Of a DNA stretch of 64,000 bases, positions 54,444 through 63,315 are shown one piece after another. Position 1 is the stretch's first letter, and every line of letters starts with the position of its first letter. The notes below the pieces were generated by a model that saw nothing but the letters and a program-made list of their open reading frames with translations, did no database searches and was not told the origin of the DNA. The DNA is from CAURNT01 sp963539215. GTDB taxonomy: Bacteria > Fusobacteriota > Fusobacteriia > Fusobacteriales > Leptotrichiaceae. The translations under genes were made by a program, and so were the position numbers. Location: the NCBI GenBank assembly GCA_963539215.1, contig CAUTJT010000002.1, positions 124,001 to 188,000 of the forward strand. Reading direction: 5' to 3'.

Positions 54444-55439
54444 CTATCTATATATTATTTCACTTTCTACTACTATGTGATTATAGTTTAATTCATTTTC
54501 CTCTATCTTACTTGTAAGTAAATACACTGCCCCTTTAGCCAATCTATCATATTTAATATCAACAGTTGTAAACGTATAATTTAAATAACTTCTTAATTTA
54601 GAATTATTAAATCCTGTCACATCCACATTTACTCCTAATTTTTCTACTGCTCTTATAGCACCTATAGCTAAAATATCATCGGTTGTTATTATAGCATCTA
54701 TCTTATCTATATTTTTATGTTTTACAACACTATCATATGCTAAATCCGAACTAAACTCAGGAAGAGATAATATATTACTTTCATTTATATCAATCTCATT
54801 ATTTTTCAAAGCATCCATATACCCCTTTTTTCTATAAATAGAAACTGTCATATCACTAGGTCCTGAAATAAATAATATATTTCTTTTTCCTTTTTTTATT
54901 AAATTATTTGTAATATTAAAACAAGATTTAATATTATCATTATCTATCCAAAGTCCCCTAGTTTTATCATTAGGAGTCCCTATTATCGTATATGGAAATG
55001 ATATTTTTTCAAAATATGATATATGTTCATCATCTTCAGTAAAATTAAGAAACATCAAACCATCTATTCTATTACTTTTAATAAGTCTATATACATTTTC
55101 ATATGCATCTTCATTATTTTCAAATTGCAAATACAATGTATAATATCCTAAATCTAAAGCATATTTACTAATAAAAGGTATTATTTCATTATAGTAATCA
55201 TTTTGAAGTGGATTTTCTTTTTTAGCTGAACTTACAACTACTAGACCTAATATATTACTTTTACTTTTAGTTAAAGAAACAGCTGCAGAATTTGGGAAAT
55301 AATCTAACTTTTTAACAACTTCCATAACTTTTTCTTTAGTCTTATCACTTATTAAATTACTATTAGACATAACTCTAGATACTGTTGCTTCGCTTACATT
55401 TGCAATTTTAGCAACATCTTTTATAGTATATTTTTTCAT
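54444..55439 (-). CDS. LacI-family transcriptional regulator of the mal cluster
   Basis: The N-terminal helix-turn-helix reads YTIKDVAKIANVSEATVSRV (4-23), with the hinge SAAVSLTKSKS and a periplasmic-binding-like effector domain following. Length 331. I chose ATG 55439, with AAAGGAG upstream; a start at 55460 would lie inside the operator. It heads an operon with malQ and pulA, and similar operator sequences are present at its own promoter and at malE, so it is probably an autoregulated maltose/maltodextrin repressor of the MalR type. A CcpA-like role is less likely given its position. Confidence 0.9.
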   Translation of the reverse strand: MKKYTIKDVAKIANVSEATVSRVMSNSNLISDKTKEKVMEVVKKLDYFPNSAAVSLTKSKSNILGLVVVSSAKKENPLQNDYYNEIIPFISKYALDLGYYTLYLQFENNEDAYENVYRLIKSNRIDGLMFLNFTEDDEHISYFEKISFPYTIIGTPNDKTRGLWIDNDNIKSCFNITNNLIKKGKRNILFISGPSDMTVSIYRKKGYMDALKNNEIDINESNILSLPEFSSDLAYDSVVKHKNIDKIDAIITTDDILAIGAIRAVEKLGVNVDVTGFNNSKLRSYLNYTFTTVDIKYDRLAKGAVYLLTSKIEENELNYNHIVVESEIIYR

Positions 55440-55455
55440 ATATGCTCCTTTCTTA

Positions 55456-55502
55456 TGCAAGCACTTACATTACAGTATACAATCAAATCTTAAATTTTTC
55501 AA
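55456..55502 (-). promoter_or_regulatory. Promoter and operator of the lacI-malQ-pulA operon
   Basis: On the minus strand: TTGAAA (55497-55502), 17-base spacer, TATACT (55474-55479), then TGTAAGTGCTTGCA (55456-55469) just after the start point. The operator shares TGTAAG and TTGCA with the malE operator in the same relative place. Confidence 0.75.
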
Positions 55503-55761
55503 CACTAATTTTTTAAATTTATTTTAGAAAATTTCATACTATTGTTAACAAAAAAATGTTACTCTTTCAAAATTTACTAAAGTAACAACTTATTTTTTAT
55601 TCAAACAATCTTCAAAATATATATTTCTAACACTAATATTTATATTATATTTCTTAACTCTTATTATATTTTATTTAATTTCAACTATTATTAAATAAAA
55701 ATTATAAAACTAGATTAAATTTGACAACAAATATAATTAAATGTAAATTGTGAGTATATAA
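55503..55761. other. AT-rich gap, no gene seen
   Basis: Between the lacI promoter and the barrel gene's end I find no open frame with a ribosome site. A loose inverted repeat GTTACT/AGTAAC lies near 55557-55593. Nothing else stands out. Confidence 0.4.
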
Positions 55762-55815
55762 AAACATATACCTCCAAACTTTTAAGTATAATTATCAGTT
55801 CTTCAGTATATGTTT
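55762..55815 (-). terminator. Long-loop hairpin after the barrel gene
   Basis: A perfect 10-base-pair stem (AAACATATAC/GTATATGTTT) encloses a 34-base loop and is followed on the minus strand by TTTTT. It begins about 21 bases after the stop at 55837. It may terminate transcription, but the loop also holds GGAG next to an ATG, so another role is possible. Confidence 0.5.
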
Positions 55816-55836
55816 CAAATTAAATTTTAGAATTTA

Positions 55837-58095
55837 TTACCAAACGTATTCAACGTTTAATTTACCTTTTCCTTCAACATTTCTTAAACCTTTATTGCTT
55901 CCTTCTAATGCAATTCCAAATTTAGCACTAACTTCAGGTTTGAATGTTACTTTACCATATTTAATTGTAGCATTAACACTTGGTGTAACATCTAAAATAT
56001 GTTTAGTTCCATATGTAGTAAATCTTGCTTTTTCTTTATCTATATCTCTTTGATTTTTAGCAATATAGTCAACTACTGTTTTTTCTTTTGAAGTTTCAAA
56101 GTTATCTTTAACTAATCTATTCATTCCTTCTTTATTTCTTTCAAATTCAGTTTTTGATAAGTTATATAGATAATCTGTATCAAGTCCTGCTCCTATAGAG
56201 TAATTAGAATTTATAGCATATTCTACATTAGTTTTTAATTCAACTTCACCTTTATGTTCTTTAGTTAAATCTCCTTCAAATGGTTTAACAAAGCTTCCAT
56301 AATATCTTCCTAATAATTCAGCACTTGTTGACCATGCTTCTTTTGTATATCCTAATTTAAATGCAAGTTCAGAACCTACATATGAATTTTGCTTAGCCTT
56401 ATTTTCAAAAGCAAATTTATCATCTTTACGTAATACCAATTTATCATATAGTCCAAATTCACCAAAGTTATCAAATCTAGTAGTTAAATCAAATTCTCCT
56501 AATTTTTGTTGGTAACTATTATTAAATACTACATCAACAAATTGGTTAACTTTAGGAAGTAAAGAATTTCCTGGATCTACATCTAATCTATAACGTACAT
56601 CTAATGCATTATTTAAATTAGATGAAGCATAATTAACTCCAAGTCCTGTAACTAATTGATTTTTAACTTTAGACATTCCATATTCATTATTTTTAGCTTT
56701 AATTTCACCAAATTTAATAGCAAACTTGTCATCTAAAACTCCATTTACTTTAAATCCATTATTAAATCTATATTCTAATTTATTATTTGTTTCAAATTCG
56801 TTGTATAAGTCTTTAACTACTACTTCTACTTCTGGTTTAAAGTAGCTTGGTTTTCTACTTGTTTTACCTTGTGCTTTTAATAAGTATGTAGTATTTTTAT
56901 TCTTAGTAAATGCAGTCCAATTAGAATTTTCATATTTAACATCAAATACTACAGATGGTACATGTAATAATAATCCTATATTTTCTTTATATATGATTTT
57001 TGATTTACTATCAGTAATACTCTTACCTTCTTTAAGAGGTATATTACTTACTTCCGCGTTATAATTTAATCCAAGTTTTACTTCAAGATCTTTAACACCA
57101 GTATATTTAAATTCATTTTCTACTCCTACTTTGTATGCTCTTTCACTTACAGCATTAGAATTTGAAGGTGTTTTTTCAAGTACTGTATATAGATCAAATA
57201 ATGGTTTAGTAGATACGCTAAATCCGTTGCTTTCTACACCTAATTTAACATTCCCTTTTAATCTTCCACCATATTTGAAGTTATTTTCTATACTACTATC
57301 ATCAAATAATTTAGTTTCAACATCAGTAACTTTAACTAAATCTTTAACATCTCCTATTGTATGATCTAATTCACCTGATACATTAAATATTCCTAATTGT
57401 GTTCCTGCTTTAACAAAATTTTCAACTCTGTTGTATAAAACAGGTCTACTTATTAAAGGTGTTCCATCTTGTTTTAAAGTTTCTCTATTTTTTAAGTTAT
57501 ATATACTTCCTAATGAATAATTGAAGTTATCTGCTTTTCCATTTACTATAGCTGATAATAATAATTTATCATTTGAATTTATTGTATATTTATCAGTTCC
57601 TACATTTTCTTCTTTTTCAGTTTCAAATACATATCCATTTTCTTTATAAAAATCTAATTTATCTTGCTCTTTATAATCTTGTTCTAATTCTTTTCTTTTT
57701 GCATAGCTCCATACATTTTTTGCACTTAAGCTGTTTTTAAATGCTTCTTCAACTGCTAAATAATCTTTATTTTGATCAGCATATATTGTATTTAAAATTA
57801 AGTTTGAGTTATTTCCTATTTTAGTGTCTACTCTAGCTCCTATATATGCTTGATTTTTATCTTTGTATTTTAATCCTGTAAATAAAGTTACATCTTTATT
57901 TTCATCTAAATAGAATCCTAAATCTAATTGTCCTTTTAAAGGTACTTTAGCTTTACCTAATTGTACATTTCCAGTACTATCTTTAGTAACTTCATTTTCA
58001 GTTTTTACTTCTCCATTAAATTTTAAATACCCTGTTACATTTGAGAATGAAACAACAGTATTTAGTGCCAATAATCCTAAAATATATTTTTTCAT
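55837..58095 (-). CDS. Outer-membrane beta-barrel protein, unknown
   Basis: The 752-residue protein starts with a signal peptide (MKKYILGLLALNTVVSFS) and is made of many alternating amphipathic strands, ending in LNVEYVW, the terminal aromatic residue typical of outer-membrane barrels. No plug or passenger domain is recognised, so it is probably a large porin-like or structural barrel found in this bacterial group. GGGAGG precedes the ATG. Its last about 95 residues are repeated in the neighbouring gene. A strong promoter lies directly upstream. Confidence 0.85.
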   Translation of the reverse strand: MKKYILGLLALNTVVSFSNVTGYLKFNGEVKTENEVTKDSTGNVQLGKAKVPLKGQLDLGFYLDENKDVTLFTGLKYKDKNQAYIGARVDTKIGNNSNLILNTIYADQNKDYLAVEEAFKNSLSAKNVWSYAKRKELEQDYKEQDKLDFYKENGYVFETEKEENVGTDKYTINSNDKLLLSAIVNGKADNFNYSLGSIYNLKNRETLKQDGTPLISRPVLYNRVENFVKAGTQLGIFNVSGELDHTIGDVKDLVKVTDVETKLFDDSSIENNFKYGGRLKGNVKLGVESNGFSVSTKPLFDLYTVLEKTPSNSNAVSERAYKVGVENEFKYTGVKDLEVKLGLNYNAEVSNIPLKEGKSITDSKSKIIYKENIGLLLHVPSVVFDVKYENSNWTAFTKNKNTTYLLKAQGKTSRKPSYFKPEVEVVVKDLYNEFETNNKLEYRFNNGFKVNGVLDDKFAIKFGEIKAKNNEYGMSKVKNQLVTGLGVNYASSNLNNALDVRYRLDVDPGNSLLPKVNQFVDVVFNNSYQQKLGEFDLTTRFDNFGEFGLYDKLVLRKDDKFAFENKAKQNSYVGSELAFKLGYTKEAWSTSAELLGRYYGSFVKPFEGDLTKEHKGEVELKTNVEYAINSNYSIGAGLDTDYLYNLSKTEFERNKEGMNRLVKDNFETSKEKTVVDYIAKNQRDIDKEKARFTTYGTKHILDVTPSVNATIKYGKVTFKPEVSAKFGIALEGSNKGLRNVEGKGKLNVEYVW

Positions 58096-58124
58096 ACTTT
58101 TCCTCCCTAACTATTTTCAAGTAT

Positions 58125-58153
58125 ATTTTATCAACGTTTTTTATTATTGTCAA
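58125..58153 (-). promoter_or_regulatory. Promoter of the barrel gene
   Basis: On the minus strand: TTGACA (58148-58153), 17-base spacer, TAAAAT (58125-58130) with an extended TGA, about 30 bases before the ATG. Confidence 0.8.
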
Positions 58154-58215
58154 CTTTTTTATTTATTTTAGCCAAATTAGCTATTTTGTATATACAAATA
58201 TATATTTTTGTAAAT

Positions 58216-58239
58216 AAAAAGACCTCATTTCTGAGGTCT
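58216..58239 (-). terminator. Terminator after the chimeric gene
   Basis: AGACCTCA/TGAGGTCT with a 4-base loop is followed on the minus strand by TTTTTATTT, directly after the stop at 58251 and before the barrel promoter. Confidence 0.88.
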
Positions 58240-58250
58240 AATCATATATA

Positions 58251-59114
58251 TTACCACATATATTCTACGTTTAATTTACCTTTAACTTCAATATTAGTTA
58301 ATCTAAATAAATCAGATTTTAATCCAAATCCAAATTTAGCACTAACTTCAGGTTTAACTGTTACTTTACCATATTTTAATTCAGCATTTACTTTAGGTAT
58401 TACATCTAATATATGTAAGTTGCTATCTTCCAATCTTGTTAATTCTTTAAGAATATCTTTTGGTTTAGCGTAGATATAATCCTCTACTGATTTTTCTACT
58501 GAAGTTTTGAAGTTATCTTTCATCAATCTGTTGATTCCTTCTTCAGTAGAATCATCATTTTCTATATATTTTGAATCTCTTTTTACCCTATTTTGAACGT
58601 GTTGATAAACTATTTTTATATCTGATATCTTATAATTTCTATAATCCTGACATTTATAACAATAACAGAATAAATAAGATCTACCTTCTTGTTCGTATGC
58701 TTTTATAAAATAAGGATCAACTCTTCTTACTTTACCATGATATTTTATACTTATTTGTTTTTCAAAATTGATTGCATTTTCTATTGGAGAAAATATATCT
58801 TGAAAAATTATTTTCTCTCTTGTAGTCCTCAAATTATTTATATAATTAATAAATAAACTTCTGATAAAATCAGAGATCGTTTCAAATTCTCTTCTTTTTA
58901 ATTCATCCATAAATATATCATCATTATATTTATCTAAATTAAACTGTAATATTTTAGTCGTTTCTCTTTCAAAATTAATAGAAATTATTTTTTTATCTAA
59001 ATAATATTTGAAAATTCTATTCCCTATACCTCTAGCTTCTATATCAAAATAATCAGAATCTGAAATAATAATATTGTGAACAAATTCTAGCAAATTTGAT
59101 CTTACTTTAATCAT
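58251..59114 (-). CDS. Chimera: ribbon-helix-helix/WYL-like regulator joined to a barrel C-terminus
   Basis: Residues 1-190 look cytoplasmic: a possible ribbon-helix-helix (ILQFNLDK then two helices ending DFIRSLFINYINN) and a WYL-like segment (KVRRVDPYFI, RSYLFCYCYKCQDYRNYK, ISDIKIVY). From about residue 195 the sequence changes to GINRLMKDNFKTSVEKS and ends GKGKLNVEY-type as KGKLNVEYMW, closely matching the last 95 residues of the neighbouring barrel protein (KYGKVTxKPEVSAKFG in both). There is no signal peptide. I chose ATG 59114 with GAGAGG seven bases upstream rather than TTG 59129. It may be a regulator truncated by recombination with a barrel paralogue. Function is unclear. Confidence 0.7.
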   Translation of the reverse strand: MIKVRSNLLEFVHNIIISDSDYFDIEARGIGNRIFKYYLDKKIISINFERETTKILQFNLDKYNDDIFMDELKRREFETISDFIRSLFINYINNLRTTREKIIFQDIFSPIENAINFEKQISIKYHGKVRRVDPYFIKAYEQEGRSYLFCYCYKCQDYRNYKISDIKIVYQHVQNRVKRDSKYIENDDSTEEGINRLMKDNFKTSVEKSVEDYIYAKPKDILKELTRLEDSNLHILDVIPKVNAELKYGKVTVKPEVSAKFGFGLKSDLFRLTNIEVKGKLNVEYMW

Positions 59115-59620
59115 AACAATGCCTCTCAACGATTTAATTCTTGTATAAATTTCACCATTTTACCCTTTTATAAACAAGGAATGATTCATTTAAATAAATA
59201 TTACCTTTTAAAATTTTATATCCTTATTAAAAAAGGATTTTTTTTAATTTTAAAAAATTTTATAGTTCCCTATCATTTTAAATTTTAAAAATATTTTTAA
59301 TCTTTTCCGTATAGTATACCCCACCATATATAAAATTAGTAACTGTTTACATTATAATATATTTATTTCAATCATAAACTATAATATTTGTTAAAATAAT
59401 ATATTAATTCGACCTAAAGAATATAGATAAATTAATATATAATTAAGAATAATAAAACAATAGTTAAATCTATTGTATTTTTAAATTACAAAAAAAGTAT
59501 CTAATAAAGACTTTTATTAAAACTATATACAAATTATAGTTTTAAAGTTCTAAATTAAATACTTTTTTATTTAAAATATATTTATCTAACTTTTTATAAC
59601 TTTCACCTCTTAATTAACAG
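59115..59620. other. AT-rich intergenic region with several inverted repeats
   Basis: No gene is seen in these 500 bases. Inverted repeats: AAAAAAGTAT/ATACTTTTTT (59491-59500 and 59559-59568) enclosing AAAACTATA/TATAGTTTT (59519-59527 and 59535-59543), and ACAATAG/CTATTGT (59457-59476). On the minus strand these follow the pgmB end and are trailed by T runs, so they probably act as terminators. An ATCCTT/AAGGAT hairpin with a long T run lies near 59220-59245. A short GC-rich patch, TGGTGGGGTATACTATACGG on the minus strand (59308-59327), may be the promoter/operator of the chimeric gene. Confidence 0.5.
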
Positions 59621-60265
59621 TTATAAAAATTTTAATAATTCTTCTATTTTTTCTATATTATACTTAGGAATTTGTAATATATTTTCTGCTTTACCTCTTA
59701 AATTATATCCAACTGTTATAGTTCCTAATACATTACCAGCCTCTATACCTACTCTTGCATCTTCAACTATTATACAACTATGTGCTTCTTGTTTTATCAT
59801 TTCTATAGATTTTTTATAAATTTCAGGGTTAGGTTTACTATTCTCTATTTGATTCCCGTCAATTATAGCATCAAAAAGATTTATTATTCCTAACTTTTCA
59901 AGTATAATCTTAGCATTTTTACTAGATGAGCCTATAGCTATCTTAATCCCTTTTTCTTTTAATTTTTTCAATGTATATACTACATTTTCATCTAAATCTT
60001 TTTCAGTCATTTCATTTAATAATTCAAGATAATATTCATTCTTTTCTTTAAGAATTTTTTGTATTTCTTGTTCATCCATCTTCTTTTTATTAACTTTAAG
60101 GATTACTTCTAAACTATCTCTTCTACTTATACCTCTAAGATTATGATTTATTTCTTCATCAAAATATAATTTTAGTTTTTTAGAAATTTTATTCCAAGCT
60201 TTAAAGTGATAGACATCTGTATGACATATTACTCCATCTAAATCAAATATAACTCCTTTAATCAC
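59621..60265 (-). CDS. pgmB: Beta-phosphoglucomutase
   Basis: PgmB converts beta-glucose-1-phosphate to glucose-6-phosphate. This HAD enzyme has Asp8 and Asp10 in IFDLDGVICHTD, the cap loop LRGISRRDSLE, motif II IGSSSKN, and KPNPEIYKKS with VEDARVGIEAG at the end, all as in known PgmB. Length 214. It is the last gene of the operon with the GH65 phosphorylase, which releases beta-glucose-1-phosphate, so the two steps are coupled. Confidence 0.94.
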   Translation of the reverse strand: MIKGVIFDLDGVICHTDVYHFKAWNKISKKLKLYFDEEINHNLRGISRRDSLEVILKVNKKKMDEQEIQKILKEKNEYYLELLNEMTEKDLDENVVYTLKKLKEKGIKIAIGSSSKNAKIILEKLGIINLFDAIIDGNQIENSKPNPEIYKKSIEMIKQEAHSCIIVEDARVGIEAGNVLGTITVGYNLRGKAENILQIPKYNIEKIEELLKFL

Positions 60266-61124
60266 TTTTTTCTTCCTTTCTTACTATCATAATAGAAGAA
60301 TATGTTATTAACATTCCTCCTATGATAATATTTAAAGTTAATTTATCTATTCCCAAAATTATGGAAAAAACAGTTGCAAATAAACACTCTAATGATAATA
60401 TAGTTCCAGTGCTTATTGAATCTATATATTTTTGAGCATATGTTTGCAATAAATAACAAAGACATGTACTAAATGCTCCTAAATACACTATACTTAGTAT
60501 ACCTCTATCAAAATTAATAATTATTTTTTCGTTAAATATTAATAATATCGTAGATATCATACCTGCAATAAATAATTGTACAAAATTAACTTTTATAGGA
60601 TCTAAATTTTTTAAATTTAAATCCAAATATACAACTTGTAATGCAAAAAATATTGCAGATATCAACGTCAATAAATCTCCTATTCTAAATTCAAATTTTT
60701 TACCGTTAAGATTCAATATAAATACTCCTATAATCATTACTAAAGTTAATAAAAAAACGTAATTTTTAGGTTTCTTTTTACTTATTTCCCATAGTATAAA
60801 TGGTATCATAACAATATTTGTAGCTGTAAAAAATGCAACATTAGAAACATTCGTGTATTTTTGTCCTAAAGTTTGGAAATAAAAAGCCAAAAATATAAAA
60901 ATACCTGAAAAAAATCCAGTTTTAAATTCAGATTTACTCAGTCTTTTAAGTTTTGTATTAAATATCAATAAATTTAATAAAGTTGCAACTATAAATCTAA
61001 AAGACATAATATTTAATGTACTATATCCTCCATCAATAGCATATTCAACTGCTATGAATCCACTCCCCCAAATAATAACCACTATCAACAATAATATTTT
61101 TGGATTAAATAACGCCTTTTTCAT
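60258..61124 (-). CDS. EamA-family (DMT) membrane transporter
   Basis: The 288-residue protein has ten predicted membrane helices in two EamA repeats, with the motif VIIWGSGFIAVEYAI in the first helix and a second repeat beginning near LLTLISAIFFALQVVYL. It overlaps pgmB by eight bases and the GH65 gene by 20. Substrate is unknown; its place between phosphorylase and pgmB suggests a link to sugar use, but the family also exports amino acids and metabolites. Confidence 0.85.
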   Translation of the reverse strand: MKKALFNPKILLLIVVIIWGSGFIAVEYAIDGGYSTLNIMSFRFIVATLLNLLIFNTKLKRLSKSEFKTGFFSGIFIFLAFYFQTLGQKYTNVSNVAFFTATNIVMIPFILWEISKKKPKNYVFLLTLVMIIGVFILNLNGKKFEFRIGDLLTLISAIFFALQVVYLDLNLKNLDPIKVNFVQLFIAGMISTILLIFNEKIIINFDRGILSIVYLGAFSTCLCYLLQTYAQKYIDSISTGTILSLECLFATVFSIILGIDKLTLNIIIGGMLITYSSIMIVRKEEKSD

Positions 61125-63315
61125 AAATTTCTACTTTCTCTTTATCAATTTTTATATTATATATCTTTTTATTATTAACTAAACTAAATTTAAGTAAATC
61201 TAATTCTTTAGGAAGTTTAGGATTAACTTTTATTTCTCCATTTTCAATTTTAAGACCCGCAAATCCATAAATTATAGTTTGCCATGTTCCTCCGCTTGAT
61301 GCAGCATGCATTCCTTCTTTAAGATTTCCTTGATTATTATCATAATCAACAAATAATGAACGTTTAAAATATTCATAACCTTTTTCAACTTTACCTTGTC
61401 TTATTCCAACTATACTATATACACTAGGACTAAGAGAAGATCTATGTAATGTTCTTTTTTCATAATAATCAAAATTAATATTTTTAACTTTTTCACTAAA
61501 TTTATTAGGAAATAAGAATATAGCCATTATTACATCCGCCTGTTTAAGTATTGTGGTTCTATCTCTTTGTACATTCTTAAGTTCAATAGGTAGAAGCGGC
61601 ATATTATTAACATCATAATCTACTATAGGTACATCAATCAAATTAAAATATCCTTCAAATTGTTCTATTATTCCCTCCATATTAGGTATATATATTTTTT
61701 CTATTATTCCATTTATTTGATCAACTAATCCTTTTTCTTCAAATAATATTTCCTTAGCTAATTCTAAATGCCATTTAACTAAAAAATTAGTATAAAAATT
61801 ATTTTTAATATCTTCATGCCATTCATCAGGACCAGTAACATTGGTTAATTCATAAATATCTTTAGACCTATTATATTCCAGTCTCGACAACCAATATATC
61901 GATGTTTCATAAAGAATTTCTTTGAATTTTTCAAAATATTCTTCATCACCTGTATGTAAATAATAATTATAACCACCATATATTATATCTGATGTAACAT
62001 GTATCTCTTGTTTTGCAACAGTACACTCGTAACATGACCCATCATATTCTATGGTCCAATCTGGACATTCCTCATCTCCTGTATCTGCTGATTCCCAAGG
62101 AAATCTTGCACCTAAATACCCAAACTTTTTAGCATTTCTCTTTGCACCATCTAACATTTCATATCTATACTCAACTAAATTTTTAGCTATTTCTGGAAAA
62201 ATAGTTATAAAGAAAGGAAGAGTAAATAATTCAGTATCCCAAAAAGCATGCCCTCCATATTCTTCTCCATGTAATAATTTAGCACCAATATTCGTCTTAT
62301 TACTATTCGGATCTGGTGTACTCATAAGATGAAAAATATTAAATCTAAGCGCATTTTGAACTTTTTCATCTCCTTTTATTTCTATATCTGCTCTTTCCCA
62401 CATATTTAGATATATTTCTTTATGAAGTTTAAACTCTTCTTCAAATCCTCTACTCATCAAATCAGATAATTCTTTTTCAGATTGTTTTAATATTTTATTA
62501 CTATCATTACCATTCTTAACACTTACATATTTTTCTATAATATATGTATTATTTTCAGTTACATTAACATCAAAAAATTCTACAGCATATTCACCATATG
62601 ATTTATTTACATATTTTGTTTCTAATAATTCTCCATTTTCATACAAAACATTAATTTTAGAACTAGTTACTATATTTAATCCAAAATCATTCGTACTAGT
62701 TTTAACGTATATACCACCATTAGTTGATAAATTTTCTATTTCTTTAACTTTATAGTGTTTTACTCTAAATCTAGGTACATCTATAAAATTAGTTATAGAA
62801 GCATCTATAATATTTTCAAATTCTAAATTTCCACTATAATTAAGAGGTTTTATATATACTCTAAAAATCCCACTCTCTGGTGTATTTCTACTAAGCATGT
62901 GTATACTTTCTATAAGTGTTTCATCTCCTTTACTAGATACATTAATATATCTTTTGACCACTATACCATTTTTCATATCAAGAACCCTAACATATCCTTT
63001 AATATATTTAGTTATCTCAGGTCCCATAGGTTCAGTATCTTTATATATATTAAGTAAATTCCAATTAGGTAAATTAACCAATTCTCTCTGTAACGCGTTA
63101 TTTCTATCAAATACACCATGCATATAATTAGCAGGGAGAGATTTTTGTATAAATCCTTCAAAATGCGAACCCCTAAGTCCAAGTCTTCCACTTGCTAAAG
63201 TAAATCTTGTTTCATTATTTATTACTTCATTTTTATTATAGTCATTTTCTATATACAACCACTCATCATCTGATATATATTTACTAATTGCATCAGAAAA
63301 AATATTTCTTATCAT
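61105..63315 (-). CDS. GH65 disaccharide phosphorylase (maltose/kojibiose/trehalose type)
   Basis: The enzyme should split an alpha-linked glucose disaccharide with phosphate, giving beta-glucose-1-phosphate and glucose. The GH65 fold is seen in order: N-terminal beta-sandwich, (alpha/alpha)6 barrel with HAFWDTELFTLPFF and the general acid Glu in TGPDEWHE near 498, and a C-terminal LHxSSLSPSVYS-type segment with EGMHAASSGGTWQ. Length 736 fits the family. The DEWHE loop differs from typical maltose phosphorylase and leans toward kojibiose/nigerose-type enzymes, but I cannot settle the substrate by eye. The ATG overlaps the permease stop. Confidence 0.88.
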   Translation of the reverse strand: MIRNIFSDAISKYISDDEWLYIENDYNKNEVINNETRFTLASGRLGLRGSHFEGFIQKSLPANYMHGVFDRNNALQRELVNLPNWNLLNIYKDTEPMGPEITKYIKGYVRVLDMKNGIVVKRYINVSSKGDETLIESIHMLSRNTPESGIFRVYIKPLNYSGNLEFENIIDASITNFIDVPRFRVKHYKVKEIENLSTNGGIYVKTSTNDFGLNIVTSSKINVLYENGELLETKYVNKSYGEYAVEFFDVNVTENNTYIIEKYVSVKNGNDSNKILKQSEKELSDLMSRGFEEEFKLHKEIYLNMWERADIEIKGDEKVQNALRFNIFHLMSTPDPNSNKTNIGAKLLHGEEYGGHAFWDTELFTLPFFITIFPEIAKNLVEYRYEMLDGAKRNAKKFGYLGARFPWESADTGDEECPDWTIEYDGSCYECTVAKQEIHVTSDIIYGGYNYYLHTGDEEYFEKFKEILYETSIYWLSRLEYNRSKDIYELTNVTGPDEWHEDIKNNFYTNFLVKWHLELAKEILFEEKGLVDQINGIIEKIYIPNMEGIIEQFEGYFNLIDVPIVDYDVNNMPLLPIELKNVQRDRTTILKQADVIMAIFLFPNKFSEKVKNINFDYYEKRTLHRSSLSPSVYSIVGIRQGKVEKGYEYFKRSLFVDYDNNQGNLKEGMHAASSGGTWQTIIYGFAGLKIENGEIKVNPKLPKELDLLKFSLVNNKKIYNIKIDKEKVEIYEKGVI

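Noticed and set aside
58147..58473. 108-codon plus-strand frame opposite the end of the chimeric gene
   Set aside because: It is antisense to the barrel-like C-terminus and a terminator, with no ribosome site.
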